64,000 nucleotides of DNA from assembly GCA_973895155.1 (NCBI GenBank), contig OZ316896.1, positions 23,560,001 through 23,624,000 of the forward strand. Direction: 5' to 3'. A program made the translations under genes and the position numbers. This document shows, piece after piece, positions 1 to 12,282 of the stretch (position 1 is its first letter; the number at the start of each line of letters is the position of its first letter). The notes under the pieces were generated by a model. It ran no database searches, was not told where the DNA came from, and was given only the letters and a program-made list of their open reading frames with translations. The DNA comes from Marsupella aquatica (lineage: Eukaryota; Marchantiophyta).

Positions 1-546
1 ATACGTGATCTCATTCGGCTGCACGCCTTCTTGGCGCATTAGATTCAACACTTCGAGTGCAGATTCAACATGATCACTTCTAGCGTATCCTGCAATCATG
101 CTGGTCCAAGTAATAACACTCTTCTTCTGAATTTGATCAAAAACTCTCCGTGCATCCGATAATCCTCCGCATTTGATATACACATTCAACAGCGTGATTA
201 ACACATATGGATTCTTATCAACTCCACTCTCGATGATGCAATCATGAATTTGCTTGACTGCTGACAGATCTTTCTGATGCGAGAGCATTTGCAGAACTTT
301 AACATAGGTGTACGACTCGATCGCAATGCCTCGTTGTAGACGATCTTTCAAACCAGCAAGTGTTTCACTCGTGGTACCAGGAGCATGCATATGCCTACTG
401 CCGTTCCCTTCTGCAGTAACTGGAGACCAATCTCTCGTGTAATAACTAACATGAGATTGAACTCTGCATTGAGTAATCAAATTCGCCCTTGCCTTAACCC
501 ATGCTCCAGTTGACCATCCATCCACCCAAAGTGCTAGACTTGTCAT
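1..546 (-). CDS. PPR protein, N-terminal part (left tandem copy, runs off the window)
   Basis: Reading from an ATG at 544-546 the minus strand stays open to base 1, 182 codons. After a non-repeat leader of about 70 residues come PPR units with the usual signatures (SYTYVKVLQ, KQIHDCIIESG, VITWTSMIAGYARSDH, GVQPNEIT). The same order is found in the right-hand copy at 5800-7805, which ends in a DYW domain, so this is presumably the start of a PLS-DYW protein. Such proteins bind organellar RNA and direct C-to-U editing in plastids or mitochondria; the leader would be the transit peptide (inference). At the position where the right copy has a stop (KCGG then TGA) this copy has TTA (Leu), so it is intact as far as seen. 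The DYW end lies outside the window. Confidence 0.8.
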   Translation of the reverse strand, partial: MTSLALWVDGWSTGAWVKARANLITQCRVQSHVSYYTRDWSPVTAEGNGSRHMHAPGTTSETLAGLKDRLQRGIAIESYTYVKVLQMLSHQKDLSAVKQIHDCIIESGVDKNPYVLITLLNVYIKCGGLSDARRVFDQIQKKSVITWTSMIAGYARSDHVESALEVLNLMRQEGVQPNEITY

Positions 547-1245
547 CTTATACTCAGGTGCTCTGGGCTTCCTCTGTGGTCAACATTGAGGGTCAGATAG
601 GGAAAGCCTAACTGATAAAAGGATAAATTCCAGGAGATGAGGTGCAATGAATTTGTACTTCTTTCCCTAGGACTATATTTCACAATGATCCTTTTACAAT
701 GAAATGTTCAGAAATTGATGACAGACCGGCTAGTTTGCATGCCTACCTCCGTCCAAAGATGTATTTTCTTGTCTCCCTGGCTCCGCTGTGATCTTTGGTA
801 CAGAAAACTTGCATAAGTAATATGACTCCTTTTCAATTGAGAGTAACGGGTGTCTGTCAAGAATGCGATGATCTGAGAATAGAATTACTGAAATAATTGT
901 GAAAGGCATATCCAGGTAGCTCAAGTTTCAATAAGCTCGTTGATACTCCGGTATTACAATGTAACCATGGAAAGGACAGAGTCATGAGCCTATCGAATTG
1001 GCACTAAAAAACTTCATCAAGCAGTCACATATTACCCTTTGGTTGTGTATGGGATAGATTCTAAGGGCACCGTGACAGGCGTTCATTTGTAAGTTGCCTA
1101 CACTGTCCTTTCTATGCTATACACAAACCGACTCTCAGGTGTTTGACAAGAGACTACAACTCACAAATAAAGTCTAGCCAGCATTTGTTGATTTTCTCTA
1201 TAGAATTCATTGTGATTAGGCACAGATGACATGAATGTGAAAGCG

Positions 1246-1263
1246 CCCCCCCCCCCCCCCCCC
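1246..1263 (+). repeat. Poly-C homopolymer (C18)
   Basis: Eighteen C in a row followed by ACCCACCCC. It lies in the 5' flank of the left PPR copy. The right copy has only a short C-rich remnant at the matching place (near 8610), so the run expanded in this copy. It is a likely sequencing and replication slippage site. Confidence 0.95.
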
Positions 1264-1560
1264 ACCCACCCCTTTCCCCTCTCCCTGTGGTTCCTTGGAG
1301 ATGAAAAAGAATCAAACTTGAAGTTCAAGTCAAGCTTCATCACACAAGCCTCATGGCAGAAAGCTTCATGCTACTCTAATTGTCACACCGTGGAGCTGGA
1401 ACAAGGGTTTTTGTCTACAAGTAAGTCATCACAACGTTGAATCGCTCGTCAGTCTCAATTACCTGAAGGCCTTGTACAAGAACAATGGCTGATGCCAATA
1501 CCAATCAAACTGGAAGATGAAGGATGAACTCTGCAAATCAAACGTCTTTGTTGAGAATGT

Positions 1561-3149
1561 CGTCAAGCTCGTTTGGTCACATCATAATCCAACAAAATGA
1601 CATGCATACAAAATTAATCATACCTGGCTGTGTAGTGTAGCCCAAACCGGTCCATATCCAAAATTTCCATCGAGTAAGCTTCGGTCCCGTTCGAGAGCTT
1701 AATTGTACAGTTGTGAGATATATGATCTTACCTGTTTGACAAACGTTCAAATCAGTCTTAGTAGTGCAATCCTTGGAGAGCCCTCAAATTTAAAGTCTCA
1801 TCTTTCCTTCCCCTTGGACTAAGGAAAGAATATTCACTAGGCGAAGGCTCTGTTGGGGAAACCTTACCCGGGCAGAGGAATCTCAGCTCAACGTAACAGT
1901 TGGAGGTACCCCTAGAAGCATAGCGGTAACAGTATCTTCTCCAGGATCACGTGTCCCGTCATTAAGAATTAAGAATTGCTGTACTCTTCTAAGAATTATC
2001 CCAGCTTTGGCATACTGAGAGGAATTTTATACTGAGAGTATAAAATTTTCAAATCCCAAAGCAACCACCACCATACTGCACATTGCCATTTGAAAAAGTT
2101 TGGCGCAAGTGCTCTTGTTTATCGCCCTCCAAGAAAGAACCCTTTCCAACCGAATTGTCCTTCCTGCCAAACGAAAAATCGACGACATTTCTTCAAAGAA
2201 GAACTTGTAACAAGTGATACTGATATGCAGAGTGTGTAAGTAGCAAATTGGGGAGGCTCGACAATTCTTTCAGAAAAAGAAGTTGAAGCCAGTGGGAAAA
2301 AAATTGACCTAGGTTGTGATGGGCAGTAAAAGAAGCTCATAAACGGAGACATCCTATAAAGTTGACATGTCTGAAAAAAGAGGCAAATGCACATAGTTGC
2401 AGGCAGCAGGAGACGTCATCCAAGAATTGAGCAGGAATTGAACCAGGATGGGTAGACAAAAAAGTTTCCCGGCTGAAACAGAGATTCTGTCCTGCTTCCT
2501 TGTGCACTAAGAGTTAGAAGTACAGTTGCCCAGCAGTTTAGGGTTTAAACGCAGAAAACATCGAGTATAGCTAAGGCCTTGCTAGGAATTCTCTGCCGAA
2601 AGGACATCGCGAGAGGCCGTGTAAAAATAGGTCACGCGAACCTAACAGGGATCATTGGATTCTTCAGTATGCAGCTACACACAGCTCCCCGGCAAGCAAC
2701 TAATGCGACATTAAATAATGAGTTACGACCAGTAATTCTTCGCAAATTGTGAATTCTGCAAGCATTGTTAGCTTGCGACAGCCCGGGATTCGGGATAGCC
2801 AGCGGGGATCGCCTTCGATTCATGTAGAAATCTTGGTGGCGAAGAGTAGGAGCACTGAGAAGCGGCACTGTTAAACCTGAGCTGTCACATTGATCTTGAG
2901 TTGGAATTCAGCTGAACTGAGCCAAACTGCCTTTGGGGAGACCTGGCGTAAAGATCAGAAGCGCGAGCTGCTTGTTGTTGGAAGAAGGTCGAAAGTGTTG
3001 TGTGAAGAAAGTGGAAAGTCTCGACATTGTTTGAAGGTTTCAGGTTGGGCCAGGGTGGTTCGAACTAGGACTTGAAGGGTTCGAACGTAGGGTCAGAAAA
3101 TGGCGATCCACTTTGGGGTGGCAGCGGTGGGGGTTCGGGACTTGGCCGC
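1561..3149. other. Spacer without a supported gene
   Basis: Short open frames exist on both strands, but none has recognisable motifs, splice-supported extension or biased codon use. No RNA gene was recognised. Confidence 0.5.
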
Positions 3150-3745
3150 TACTGTAAAAAGCCCACTAAGAGCATATCCAACGGTACCCTTAAAATCGTC
3201 AGTACTTCCACCTGCTATTTAATGGGATAGGGGGAGGCTACCCCTATACCATGGGAGATGCTCAAGAGCATCTCCAGAGGTGGGCTTTCGGCCTGCAAAG
3301 TTAAAAATTGCCCCTGTTGAAATGGAGGCCTCCATTTTAGGGAGGAGGCTGTTTTGCCTGAACTCCAGCGGTTGCCGCTTTAGTCAGATCAATCATATTG
3401 AAAGAGGAGCACGCTAACTCACAAAGGGCATGACTCGAAGGGGAGTGCGCGAAAGTGGACTGTGCGATGAAGTGCGGTTAACTGCTGACCCAGATTGTCC
3501 GCCGTGTGGATGATATTGAACCTTTGATTTGGATTCGGGCCGCAATTTCCAGGCCACACCTTACGGTCTTGGCAGAAATGGCAGCCACGGACGAGAGTGC
3601 GACTTTGTGGCTGCCACTTGATATAGGGTACGGGCCACCGGTGGGAGAACACGCCCTCCATATTCACCCCCGGGAATCCACTTTGGCAGTTACAGGCTCA
3701 TTTGAGGGTACCGTTGGAGATGCTCTTAGTGGGCTTTTTACAGTA
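3150..3745. mobile_element. MITE-like non-autonomous DNA transposon (596 bp)
   Basis: The ends are 42-bp terminal inverted repeats: 3150-3191 matches the reverse complement of 3704-3745 at 40 of 42 positions. They start TACTGTAAAAAGCCCACTAA and contain GAGCATCTCCAACGG, a word common in plant MITE ends. A third, internal GAGCATCTCCA lies near 3261. No transposase is encoded. A target-site duplication is not obvious, so the superfamily (Harbinger, hAT or Mutator-like) stays open. Confidence 0.75.
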
Positions 3746-3751
3746 CCATTA

Positions 3752-4140
3752 GAGTCAAAATGACCAATCCGCCATAACAATAGAAAATAAAAATGAGAAA
3801 ATGAAACCAAACGTGAAATCAGTCCAGATAGTGCAGCTGCTTGAATCTTAGATTCCACTCTCATCAAATCCAGGGACCATTCACCCCTCTAGTATATAGT
3901 CTTTGGGGGACCCGCTCCATGGAAATGCCTAGGCTTTCTGGGCTTTTTTGTGGGCTTTCTACCAGTAGTGCTCTAAAAAGACCAGTCAGCCACGAAAATA
4001 ATACAAAAGAAATCAATTGTAGTGTTTCTGTTGAAGTGAAATCACTTGGAGCCCAGATAGTGCAGTGTCTTCAATCTCAAACTGTGCTGGCATCAATCTG
4101 GACACCATTCACCCCGCTAGTATCAATTTCTTGGCTCCCA
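3752..4140. repeat. Two diverged direct repeats of about 165 bp
   Basis: The stretch 3752-3915 is repeated in diverged form at about 3975-4140. Shared words include CAGATAGTGCAG, ACCATTCACCCC and CTAGTAT, in the same order. It follows directly on the MITE-like element. Confidence 0.5.
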
Positions 4141-4299
4141 ACTTAACCCGTCTCCTGCTCTTGACAAGAACAAGATGACAACAATTGAGATGTCACTTGC
4201 AAGAGTTTTCTTTAATTAGACTTAGTTTCCTTCCTATCAAGTGATTGGGAAATTGAGGGGGGTTCTTGATCGTGATACGGGGGCCGTTCGGGCCAGGAT

Positions 4300-4872
4300 T
4301 TGAATGTGGTGACGGGGTTTTGTGATTGGGATTTTTTTTCTGGAGCATGGATGCTTGATCAGCCTGAGTTCAGCGCGGTTTGCATTTGTAGATACAAGGC
4401 CGCTTACCGTGAGTACATTGCGACATTGATTGAGAGGGAAAGAGAAGAAAGAAAGGCAGTAATGAGCACTAGACTGGCAGCAAGCCCCGCACCGGTCATG
4501 AGGAAAGTTTTCCGTCGAATTTACCCCAAGACCTCTGCCTGGGTGATGGAAGATTGCAAGGCTATGTTCCAAGCCACCGGGCTCACCGACTTCATAAGAG
4601 TAGAGATTAGAATCCCTCTAGGGAAGAGTTGGGACCTAGAGGCTGGAATGGAATTGCGCACGGAGGGGATTTATTTTGCATGTATTCAGCGGTTGGTGCC
4701 TCATGCCGAATTGGCTAAGCTTTTGTTTTTGGAGAACCAGCAGTTCTCATTCACCCCCCGGAACATAATCGGGGATCTCATGTTGATAATGGTGGCCTGT
4801 TGGGTGAACAATCCCACCTCCACCACGACCATTCATCTCTCGGTACACTTTGGCTTAACATGGAGTTGTTGA
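4300..4872 (+). CDS. Hypothetical protein, 190 aa, unrecognised
   Basis: An uninterrupted 190-codon frame sits in a stretch with no other gene. The middle holds a charged helical segment (EREREERK) followed by a mixed alpha/beta-like stretch without any motif I recognise. No splice extension, Kozak bias or homologue within the window supports it. It lies between repeats and 3' to the right PPR pseudogene, so it could be a transposon or gene relic, or chance. Confidence 0.25.
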   Translation: MNVVTGFCDWDFFSGAWMLDQPEFSAVCICRYKAAYREYIATLIEREREERKAVMSTRLAASPAPVMRKVFRRIYPKTSAWVMEDCKAMFQATGLTDFIRVEIRIPLGKSWDLEAGMELRTEGIYFACIQRLVPHAELAKLLFLENQQFSFTPRNIIGDLMLIMVACWVNNPTSTTTIHLSVHFGLTWSC

Positions 4873-5079
4873 GAGGTCACTTGTATTGGAGTCCTCCCAA
4901 TCCGACATGGACTGGAGTGGGTCCCACAAAATGATTACATGGAGAGTGTAAGTTTGCTAAAGTTTGAAAGGATCTCTCAGTCTCTTCTCATGCTGTCATA
5001 CAGTATCAAATGCATTACTCTACCATTGTTTTGGTCAGGAGACAGTCTAAGTAAATGGACCTCTGGATCAGCTCCCAAG

Positions 5080-5250
5080 CAGGGGTAGTGAAACCTCAAC
5101 CTCCAACCCCTCAACCCCAACCCAAGCTCTCAACACTCCTCTGTCTCCTAAACTCTAAACCAAACCCTCAAAACTCAACCCCAACCTAAACTCTCAACAA
5201 TCCTTTGTCTCATTAGTTCAAACCCTTAAATTCCAATCCCAACCTCGGGG
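5080..5250. repeat. Degenerate C/A-rich low-complexity tract
   Basis: Loose repetition of CTCAACCCCAACC, CTCTCAACA and ACCCTCAAA-type words, including telomere-like CCTAAACTC. No gene. Confidence 0.5.
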
Positions 5251-5311
5251 GTCTCAGTATAGGAACCCCCTCCGTCAACTGCTCCCACTCACATTCTTTC
5301 GGCATTAATGG

Positions 5312-5702
5312 CAGGGTAGGAATGGACACTAGCCAAAAGGGCCAGCTCTCTTCTTATGTATCCCCTCTTGAATCTGCCCACAATCTTCTCAAATTTTACT
5401 AAGTCCATGTGCTTATAATTATTCTTTACTTGACTTAAAGTGTGAATTTAGTCCCAGAGATAAATTCTGCTTGGCCAATTTGTCCATTGAAGCACCAGGC
5501 ATCAGTCTTTAGGGAGTAACCACAAGGCAAAGGGGCCAACTCTCTCATTTATTCCCTCTCCCTTCTGCACTTCACAAACTATGCAAAATTGACAGTACAA
5601 TGTTCTTAGAGCTGTTCTTTATTTGACTTCGCTATAGTGTGAATTTGCGTTAGAGGGATAAATTCGGTTTGGCCAATCTGAGTCTATTGAAGCACCAGGC
5701 AT
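5312..5702. repeat. Two tandem diverged repeats of about 195 bp downstream of the PPR pseudogene
   Basis: Units at about 5312-5506 and 5507-5702 share, in order, GGCCA(A/G)CTCTCT, TTCTTTA(C/T)TTGACTT, AGTGTGAATTT, GATAAATTC, TTGGCCAAT and the closing ATTGAAGCACCAGGCAT. They cover the expected 3' UTR side of the minus-strand PPR gene. Confidence 0.7.
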
Positions 5703-5799
5703 TACTCACTACTTGGGCAATACAGATTGGAACAGATAGACAAATGGGGATGAGTGAGTTCTGCTCCCGAGTCACCTTCGAACACAACCTTCAATCTGG

Positions 5800-7805
5800 T
5801 CACCAGTAATCGCCACAAGAGCATATGCCACCTTTGAAATGATGAAAACGATTGGCATCCCTGGCTATAATCTCGCGTCCAGTCACCTTCGAGATAAACT
5901 TGGTTGCGGTATGACAATCTGAACACACCCGAAGGTTCTTCCATACACGAATTGGTTTTCCCCGAGGTATGTGCAAAAGTCCGTAAGCAATAGCCAACTT
6001 CTCACTATGAGAGCAAAGAGCTAGTTCTTTATCCTCCTCATTGATATCATGCAACACAAGTCGGGTATCCGGAATGTAGCCTTCAGCCTTCAGTGTTTCA
6101 GTCAATTTATTGAGCTCAGTGTATATCGCCCTCGCTTCTGGGTGAGATCTATCCCCTACAGCAAATTTATGGATCTTCTTATCAACTTCGATAAAGCTAC
6201 GCCCTGGCTCCTTCCGAAGGCCTCTGTCTTGCATCATGGTGCGCACCAATGAATTCTTCTGTCGCTTACCAGCTGCAGCGTAGATATTAGACAGGAGCAC
6301 GTATGCAGAGGCATTATTGGAGTCCAACTTGAAAAGCTCCTGAGCGGCAAGTTCGCCCAACTCCACATTACTGTGAGTTCTACAAGCCCCAAGCAAGGCT
6401 GTCCAAGTGACTGTATTTGGTTCCATTGGCATGTCAGTCATGAAGAGCTCTGCTTCCTCCAAGTGTCCAGCCCTCCCAAGCAGATCCACCATGCAGTTAT
6501 AATGCTCAATCTCAGGCTCGATGCCATAATCCTGCGTCATAGCTGAGAAGACTCTACGGCCATCATCAACAAGGCCTCCGTGACAACAGGCTGACAAAAC
6601 TGCCACGAATGAATACACGTTGGGGTTCACACCGTCTGCGGTCATTTTTCTGAAGAGGTTCAGGGCTTCATTCCCACACCCATGTTGTGCAAGTCCACCG
6701 ATCATTACAGTCCATGTGACTACATCGCGTTTCTCCATTCTGGCAAAAACAAGTCGGGCGTCATCTATACTGCCACTCTCTGCATACATGTGAACGAGTG
6801 CACTGCCCACACGCAAATCCGACTCCAGTCCGGCTTTGCTAGCGTGACCATGAACCTCCTTCACCCACTCCAAAGCCCCCGCACTTGCAGATGCATTCAG
6901 GATGCTCACATTAGTGATTGCATCTGGTTTGAAGCCTTCCCGTCTCATTTGGAGGAATAGTCGATATGCTTCCACACCATACCACGTTCTGCACATGCTC
7001 CAATCATAACATTCCATGTAATGACATTTCCATTGGTCAACTTTTCAAAAGTTTTGCTTGCCTCGGTAATGCACCCACATTTAGCGTACGTCATTACGAC
7101 AGCAGTCCCTACACGCACGTCCGATTCAAAGCCGACCCGTCGAAGATGCTCATGAATTTCTTTTCCGCATCTTAGAGCTAATGGGCCGGCACATCCTTTC
7201 AGGATGCTCAGATACATGATCTCATTCGGCTGCACACCTTCTTGGCGCATTAGATTCAACATTTCGAGTGCAGACTCAACATGATCATTTCTAGCGTATC
7301 CTGCAATCATGCTGGTCCAAGTAATAACACTCTTCTTCTGAATTTGATCAAAAACTCTACGTGCATGCGATAATCCTGCAATCATGCTGGTCCAAGTAAT
7401 AACACTCTTCTTCTGAATTTGATCAAAAACTCTACGTGCATCCGATCATCCTCCGCATTTGATATACACATTCAACAGCGTGATTACCACATATGGATTC
7501 TTATCAACTCCACTCTCGATAATGCAATCATGAATTTGCTTGACTACTGACAGATCTTTCGGATGCAAGAGCATTTGCAGAACTTTAACATATGTGTACG
7601 AGTCTGTAGGAATGCCTCGCTGTAGACGATCTTTCAAAACAGCAATTGTTTCATGCCTGCCAGTCCCTTTTGTCGTGACTTGAGACCGATCTCTCGTGCC
7701 ATAACTAACATGAGATTGAAATCGGCAGTGAGTAATCACATTCGCCCTTGGCTTAACCCATGCAGGAGTTGACCATCCATCCACCCAAAGTACTTTCCTT
7801 GTCAT
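5800..7805 (-). pseudogene. PLS-DYW pentatricopeptide repeat protein, pseudogene (right tandem copy)
   Basis: The frame starts at the ATG at 7803-7805 and ends at TGA 5800-5802 after CSCGDYW. Visible parts in order: leader, P/L/S-type PPR units, E/E+ region (YNCMVDLLGRAGHLEEAE, GALLGACR-like, EPGRSFIEVD) and a DYW deaminase domain with the HSEKLA zinc/catalytic motif, the CSDCH motif and the terminal DYW. Intact members edit organellar transcripts. Three lesions are visible: TTA to TGA (Leu to stop) at about 7447; an in-frame 75-bp duplication; and a frameshift near 6990, where ERGMVW in one frame must continue as VEAYRLFLQM in another. The 3' half alone is still open for 405 codons. It could be an assembly artefact only if all three lesions were errors, which is unlikely. 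Confidence 0.85.
7301..7450 (-). repeat. 75-bp tandem duplication inside the PPR pseudogene
   Basis: Units 7301-7375 and 7376-7450 are almost identical. The duplication adds 25 codons, repeating part of a PPR unit ending in ITWTSMIA. It does not shift frame. The left copy of the gene (around 100-170) has only one unit. Confidence 0.9.
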
Positions 7806-8880
7806 CTTATGATTGAACTCAAGTTCTCTGGGCTTCGTCTGTCAGCACCACAACCCACGATCAGATCTGGTACCAGGATAAAATCCAAGACATTCCACGC
7901 AGTGCAATGAATTTGAAGTTATTTCTTGAGGACTATGTTTCCCAACGATCTTTCTACAATGAATGTTCAGATATAGATAGCAGACCGGTAAGTCTAGGGA
8001 GTTCTAGGGTGCATTCCTACCTCTGTCCATATATGTATTTTCTTGTCTCCCTTGCTCCGCTGTGATATTTGGTAAAGATAACTTGCAAAAGTTGTATGAC
8101 TCCTTTTCAGCTGAGAGTAACGGCTATCTGTCAAGAATGCAATGATCTTAGAATACTGAAATAATTGTGAAAGGCAGATCTAGGTAGCTCAAGTATCAAT
8201 TAGCTTGTTCATACTCTTGTTATTCACTGTAACCACAGAAAGGACAGAGTCAACCCTATATCGAAGTGGCACTAAAAACCTTCAGGCAGGAGTCGCATGT
8301 TATCGTTGAGGTTTGCATAGGATAGACTCTTATGACACATTGACAGGCGTTCAGTTCTACGTTTCCTCCACTGTCCTTTCTATTCTATACACAACCAGAA
8401 TCTCAGGTTTTTGAAAAGCGACTACAATTCACAAAAAACCCTAGCCAGCATCTGTAGATTGGCTCTAGAGAATCCTTAATTAGACGCACATGACATGAAT
8501 GGGAAAGCGCTACCCGTCCTTCTCCTACAATTCAGAACTAAAGCATATGCAGCATTCTTTAAATTGGCTCTTATACAATCCATCGAGAGACACATATGAC
8601 ATGAAAGTGACAGCGCCTCCCGCCCCCTCGCCCAAGAATCAAACTTCAAGTTCAATTAAAGTCTTCATCACACAAGCCCCATAGCAGGAAGTTCACGCAA
8701 TTATAAATGTCACCGTGGTGCTGGAACAAGAGTTTCTGTTTAAAAGTAGGTACGCATAACGTTGAAATCGCTCTTCAGTCTCATTACCTGAAGGCCTTGT
8801 ACAAGAACAATGGCTGATATCCATACCAATCAAACCGGAAGATGAAGGATGAACTCTGCAAATCAGACCACTGCCTATAG
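7806..8880. repeat. Right unit of the segmental duplication, 5' flank part
   Basis: This is the counterpart of about 547-1560 and aligns in the same order with many small indels. No gene of its own is visible. Confidence 0.75.
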
Positions 8881-10186
8881 AAACTCATCGAGGCGAACGT
8901 CCTGGTACAGTTTTTAAAGTTCCATCTTGAGATGGGTAAGCTGCGAAAGGGGAAACAGTGAGCTAATATGGAAGTTGTCAAGCTTATTCTATGCTCCACA
9001 TGTAAGCATACTTTAATATACTTCTCTGCACTTACAGTAGCAACGAGGTCCAAAGACATTCAGTAGTTTGGGATGATGAAGTAAATTCTCCGTTGATTAT
9101 TGTCGAATAGAGTGATTTTTAAGTCTAAAATCCGCCACTTGGGAACGGAAAGGACAGAGTACAAGATGCCAAATAATGACCCAATCAAGAATGAGGACAC
9201 ACGGGACCGAAGAAGGGCACAGGAGAGTTTAAAATATCAATCGGTTAAGCGTAGCTTTATTCTCTCTTTGGTATGGGTTTGAGCTATTTCACACGCCGGC
9301 CCAATCGTCAACGAACAGGAGATTCTCCCTTTGCATCGGAAACTGAGTGGGAAGTTAGCAGAATAAGCTACAACTACTAGAGTTTCCCCCAAATAGGAAC
9401 TACTGCATACCTACATCGTTTGCCAATTAGAAACTTTTTTTCATTGTGAGATCCTTTTGAACTATCTTTGACATATCTGCCGCGCTCACTCTGCAAGTCG
9501 TGAGATCATGTACGAAATCTGACAATTTAAACCCAATAATGGTCTTCAAAGAGATTGATCTGAGAGACATGGTTGCGTGTGCCTTCACTTCTTCCTTTCC
9601 AAAACCTGACAGCAATCTACTATGAAATAATCAGACCGAGCTGTCAAAACAAATACGGAACTACACTAAATGAAATTCTTCTGTACATTCTGCCCTTTAA
9701 AACGTAGTTCATATGACGCAAAAACGAAGCCCCCTCTCATTCAACTGCCAAACTTTCAAACGATGGATAGTATTCGGCAACCAACGCAAATCTCAGGACG
9801 GTCCTTTGTCATTAACACCAGGGCCGGACTGATAAATTTTGAGACTCACAAGTCCTGAAATTCAGATATGCCATAAAGGAAAACTTCTTCTATGAGTTGC
9901 CTTAACTCACCAGGTAAAGTCTTCGATATCTCTCTTTAGTTTACTCCCGGTCTTCCTTTCAGAAACCTGCGGAACTCTACAATTGGGTTTTGTTATTGCA
10001 TCTGTCTGTCAATGAAGATTTGGAGAAGAGAAAACATAGGGCAGTCTCCTCTTTGCCAAGGTGAGGCAGTTGATGCCAATCAACAGCAATCGAGTTGACA
10101 GAACTCAACAAATATGGAAGAACACGAATTTCAGGGAAAGCAGATCACCTTCCAATGAGTTACTGCTACGAGTATCAGAATCCTGT
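8881..10186. other. Spacer; one possible exon-like frame, otherwise nothing
   Basis: A 62-codon minus-strand frame at 9427-9615 has a protein-like composition but no recognised motif and no clear splice partners. The rest appears to be intergenic or the 3' UTR of the kinase-like gene, which ends at 10187. Confidence 0.4.
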
Positions 10187-12282
10187 CTACAGCTTTGTGC
10201 CAAACACGCGACATCGTTCGCAACGTTTCTTGCAGATATCCTCAAGCATCTTCGCTGCTGCTGTACGTTCCTGCTGCATTTGTTTTGCCCGGGATCTCAT
10301 CAATTGACGTTCTTCCTTACCGCCCATAGAAAAGTCATCGAGCCATTCAGCTATAAGTTTCCCGAGTTGGTACATGTCCGATCCCTTGGTGTATCTTTTC
10401 CTTTTGTCATTGTCTTCTTCCAACGTTTCCGCATCCCACCCCGTTAAGTCCTCACCAACCCATACTTCATTGTCGTCTCCAGCAGCTTCCAAGTCTATGA
10501 TCACCCATTTCCATTCACCCATATCATTTACTTTGATAACGTTGGGCCACCTTATGTCCCTGTGGGTGTAGCCTTTCATGTGCAAGTCCGCAAGGCCGCA
10601 TAACATGTCATGCGTGGCATTTACTAAATCCTTGCAATCCTTAGGCTTTGCAGATGGGTCACCAACAGGTTGTAGTCGCAATACTGTTTTAGCCCTGGAT
10701 GGTCGGGCGGATATAAGTTGGATCAGGTACCTGGAACCATCGATTTTTTCATACAGGCATTTTATCGCGGTCACCCTATCTTTCGTCAATCGTGGGATTT
10801 CCTTCGTCACGCAGTCAGGATAGATCGTCACTGCTCCACCATCACCTCTTGCTATTGGCTTATATAATGCCAAGGGGATGTTACTATCCAGTTCTTCCTG
10901 TAGTTTCTGTAGGAGACAGTGCATCCGAATGGTGCTATGTAGGAACTTGGCTACATCGCTCAACATATTCAAGTCATAGAGTTGTGAGATACTTTCAGAA
11001 ACAATTTCCTTGCCTCGCGGATAGAGCTTCAGCCATTGAAACTGCCTTCCACCGGAGCCACCACCAATCACATAAGGGAGCTTACCATAGAACAAAGGGC
11101 TCCATGCCTTTAATTTTGAGGTGTTCTCAACTGCAGCCTCGTGCCGAAGTGCCGAGTCTGTGTTATTCTCCCATCGGAGAATGAGACAATCCCTCACAAA
11201 CAGCTGAAAATCTGGTCTTAATAGCGGTTTTAGTGGTCGCGATGCTACAGTACTAGTCGGGGGATTGGGTGAATCCAGTAACCAGACCAAACCTTGTAAT
11301 TTTCCGTTTGCTGGAGCCTCCTCATTTAATAATGAGATGAACTCTCCAGTGAGATTAGCCAATTCATGTGAGCTGGTGGCCTCATTGCCTGGAAGGGAAT
11401 GTTTCATCAATCGGAACACAGTTTCGCAAAAAGTTGCCAATTGACTCGCCCCTTCGGAAGTATCAAGTACCACCAGATTAGGCTGGCCCAAGTTCTCGTT
11501 AGTTAGCTCATAGAGTACTGGGAGCTTTACTGGTGTCAGGGACAAAAACTCCTTCAGTTGATTGACACTTACGGGGAGCTCAGCAGGGGGTTCCAACAGT
11601 TTCCCAAAATAGCTACTTTTAGCAGAAATTCTTTCTTCCGAGGACAGGAATTTTGCTTTCTTTGAAGGTCGAGCTCCCTCTGCATACACATCGGTCTCTA
11701 AGTGTTGAAGAGGATGAGAAAAACAGGAAAGTCATCCAATAATCACTCGAGCAATGAGCCCTACAAATTTGGCACGATTCCGGCACAAATGCTTTATCGG
11801 TTCGGCAAAGCAGGAAGACACAGGACACCTGTTATTGCAACAGTACTTTCCAAACAAATGCCAGAGCAAGAGCGACAGCTGCTGTCGATGATGCCCTATA
11901 TCTTGATCACTTTTCGGCAAAGAAAACAAATTAGGTGCAGCCAATTAGGCGAGTTCAGAGGAATAAACTCAACGAAAAAACAAACCAGAACCAGAAGACA
12001 CTGAGACGAAATATATTGCTGTGAAATTCTGTTGGAATTACCATGCGTCGAGCTTTCCTTTCGAAGCAGAACTGCCGCCTCGACTCCACATTTTGCTCCC
12101 TCAGATGCGTCTGGACACAGTTTATCAATAAGGCGTTCGAGTCTGTCCTCTGAAAACATCAGCAACGCAGGTACTGAGACCTTGTGGAAGTCTAGTTGCG
12201 CAGCAATGTATCGTAGATCTGCTTGGTCAAGAATGGTAGGTCGAAGCAGGTCCAGAATACTGTCTTCTTGAGAACCCGCCAT
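10187..12282 (-). CDS. Divergent protein-kinase-like protein, two exons, about 583 aa
   Basis: Exon 1 (12042-12282) and exon 2 (10187-11697) join in frame across a GT..AG intron (12041-11698): G from CAT-G plus AG from AG-ACC gives a Glu codon. The N-terminal 80 residues form a small helical domain I do not recognise. The C-terminal third is kinase-like: HRDIRWPN at about residues 459-466 supplies the catalytic-loop Asp and Asn, and IIDLE at about 480-484 stands where DFG is expected, so the metal-binding Asp is kept. The glycine loop and VAIK lysine are not obvious. A HRDIRWPN loop with ID(L/D) instead of DFG is seen in kinase-like domains of Crinkler-type and related proteins; that link is from memory. 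An in-frame upstream ATG at 12409-12411 is an alternative start. Expression and activity are unknown. Confidence 0.7.

Larger units (their letters stand above)
1..1560. repeat. Left unit of a tandem segmental duplication
   Basis: Bases 1 to about 1560 align collinearly with about 7212 to 8880, covering the PPR start and about 1 kb of its 5' flank. Shared words include the block around 1462-1540, nearly identical to 8789-8867, and the AGACCGG-containing block near 722 and 7981. The offset grows from about 7.21 kb to 7.33 kb through indels. The coding part is better conserved than the flank. Confidence 0.8.

Noticed and set aside
7446-7450. Repair of the PPR stop codon by RNA editing
   Set aside because: The gene is nuclear; C/U editing works on organellar transcripts, and the change here is TTA to TGA.
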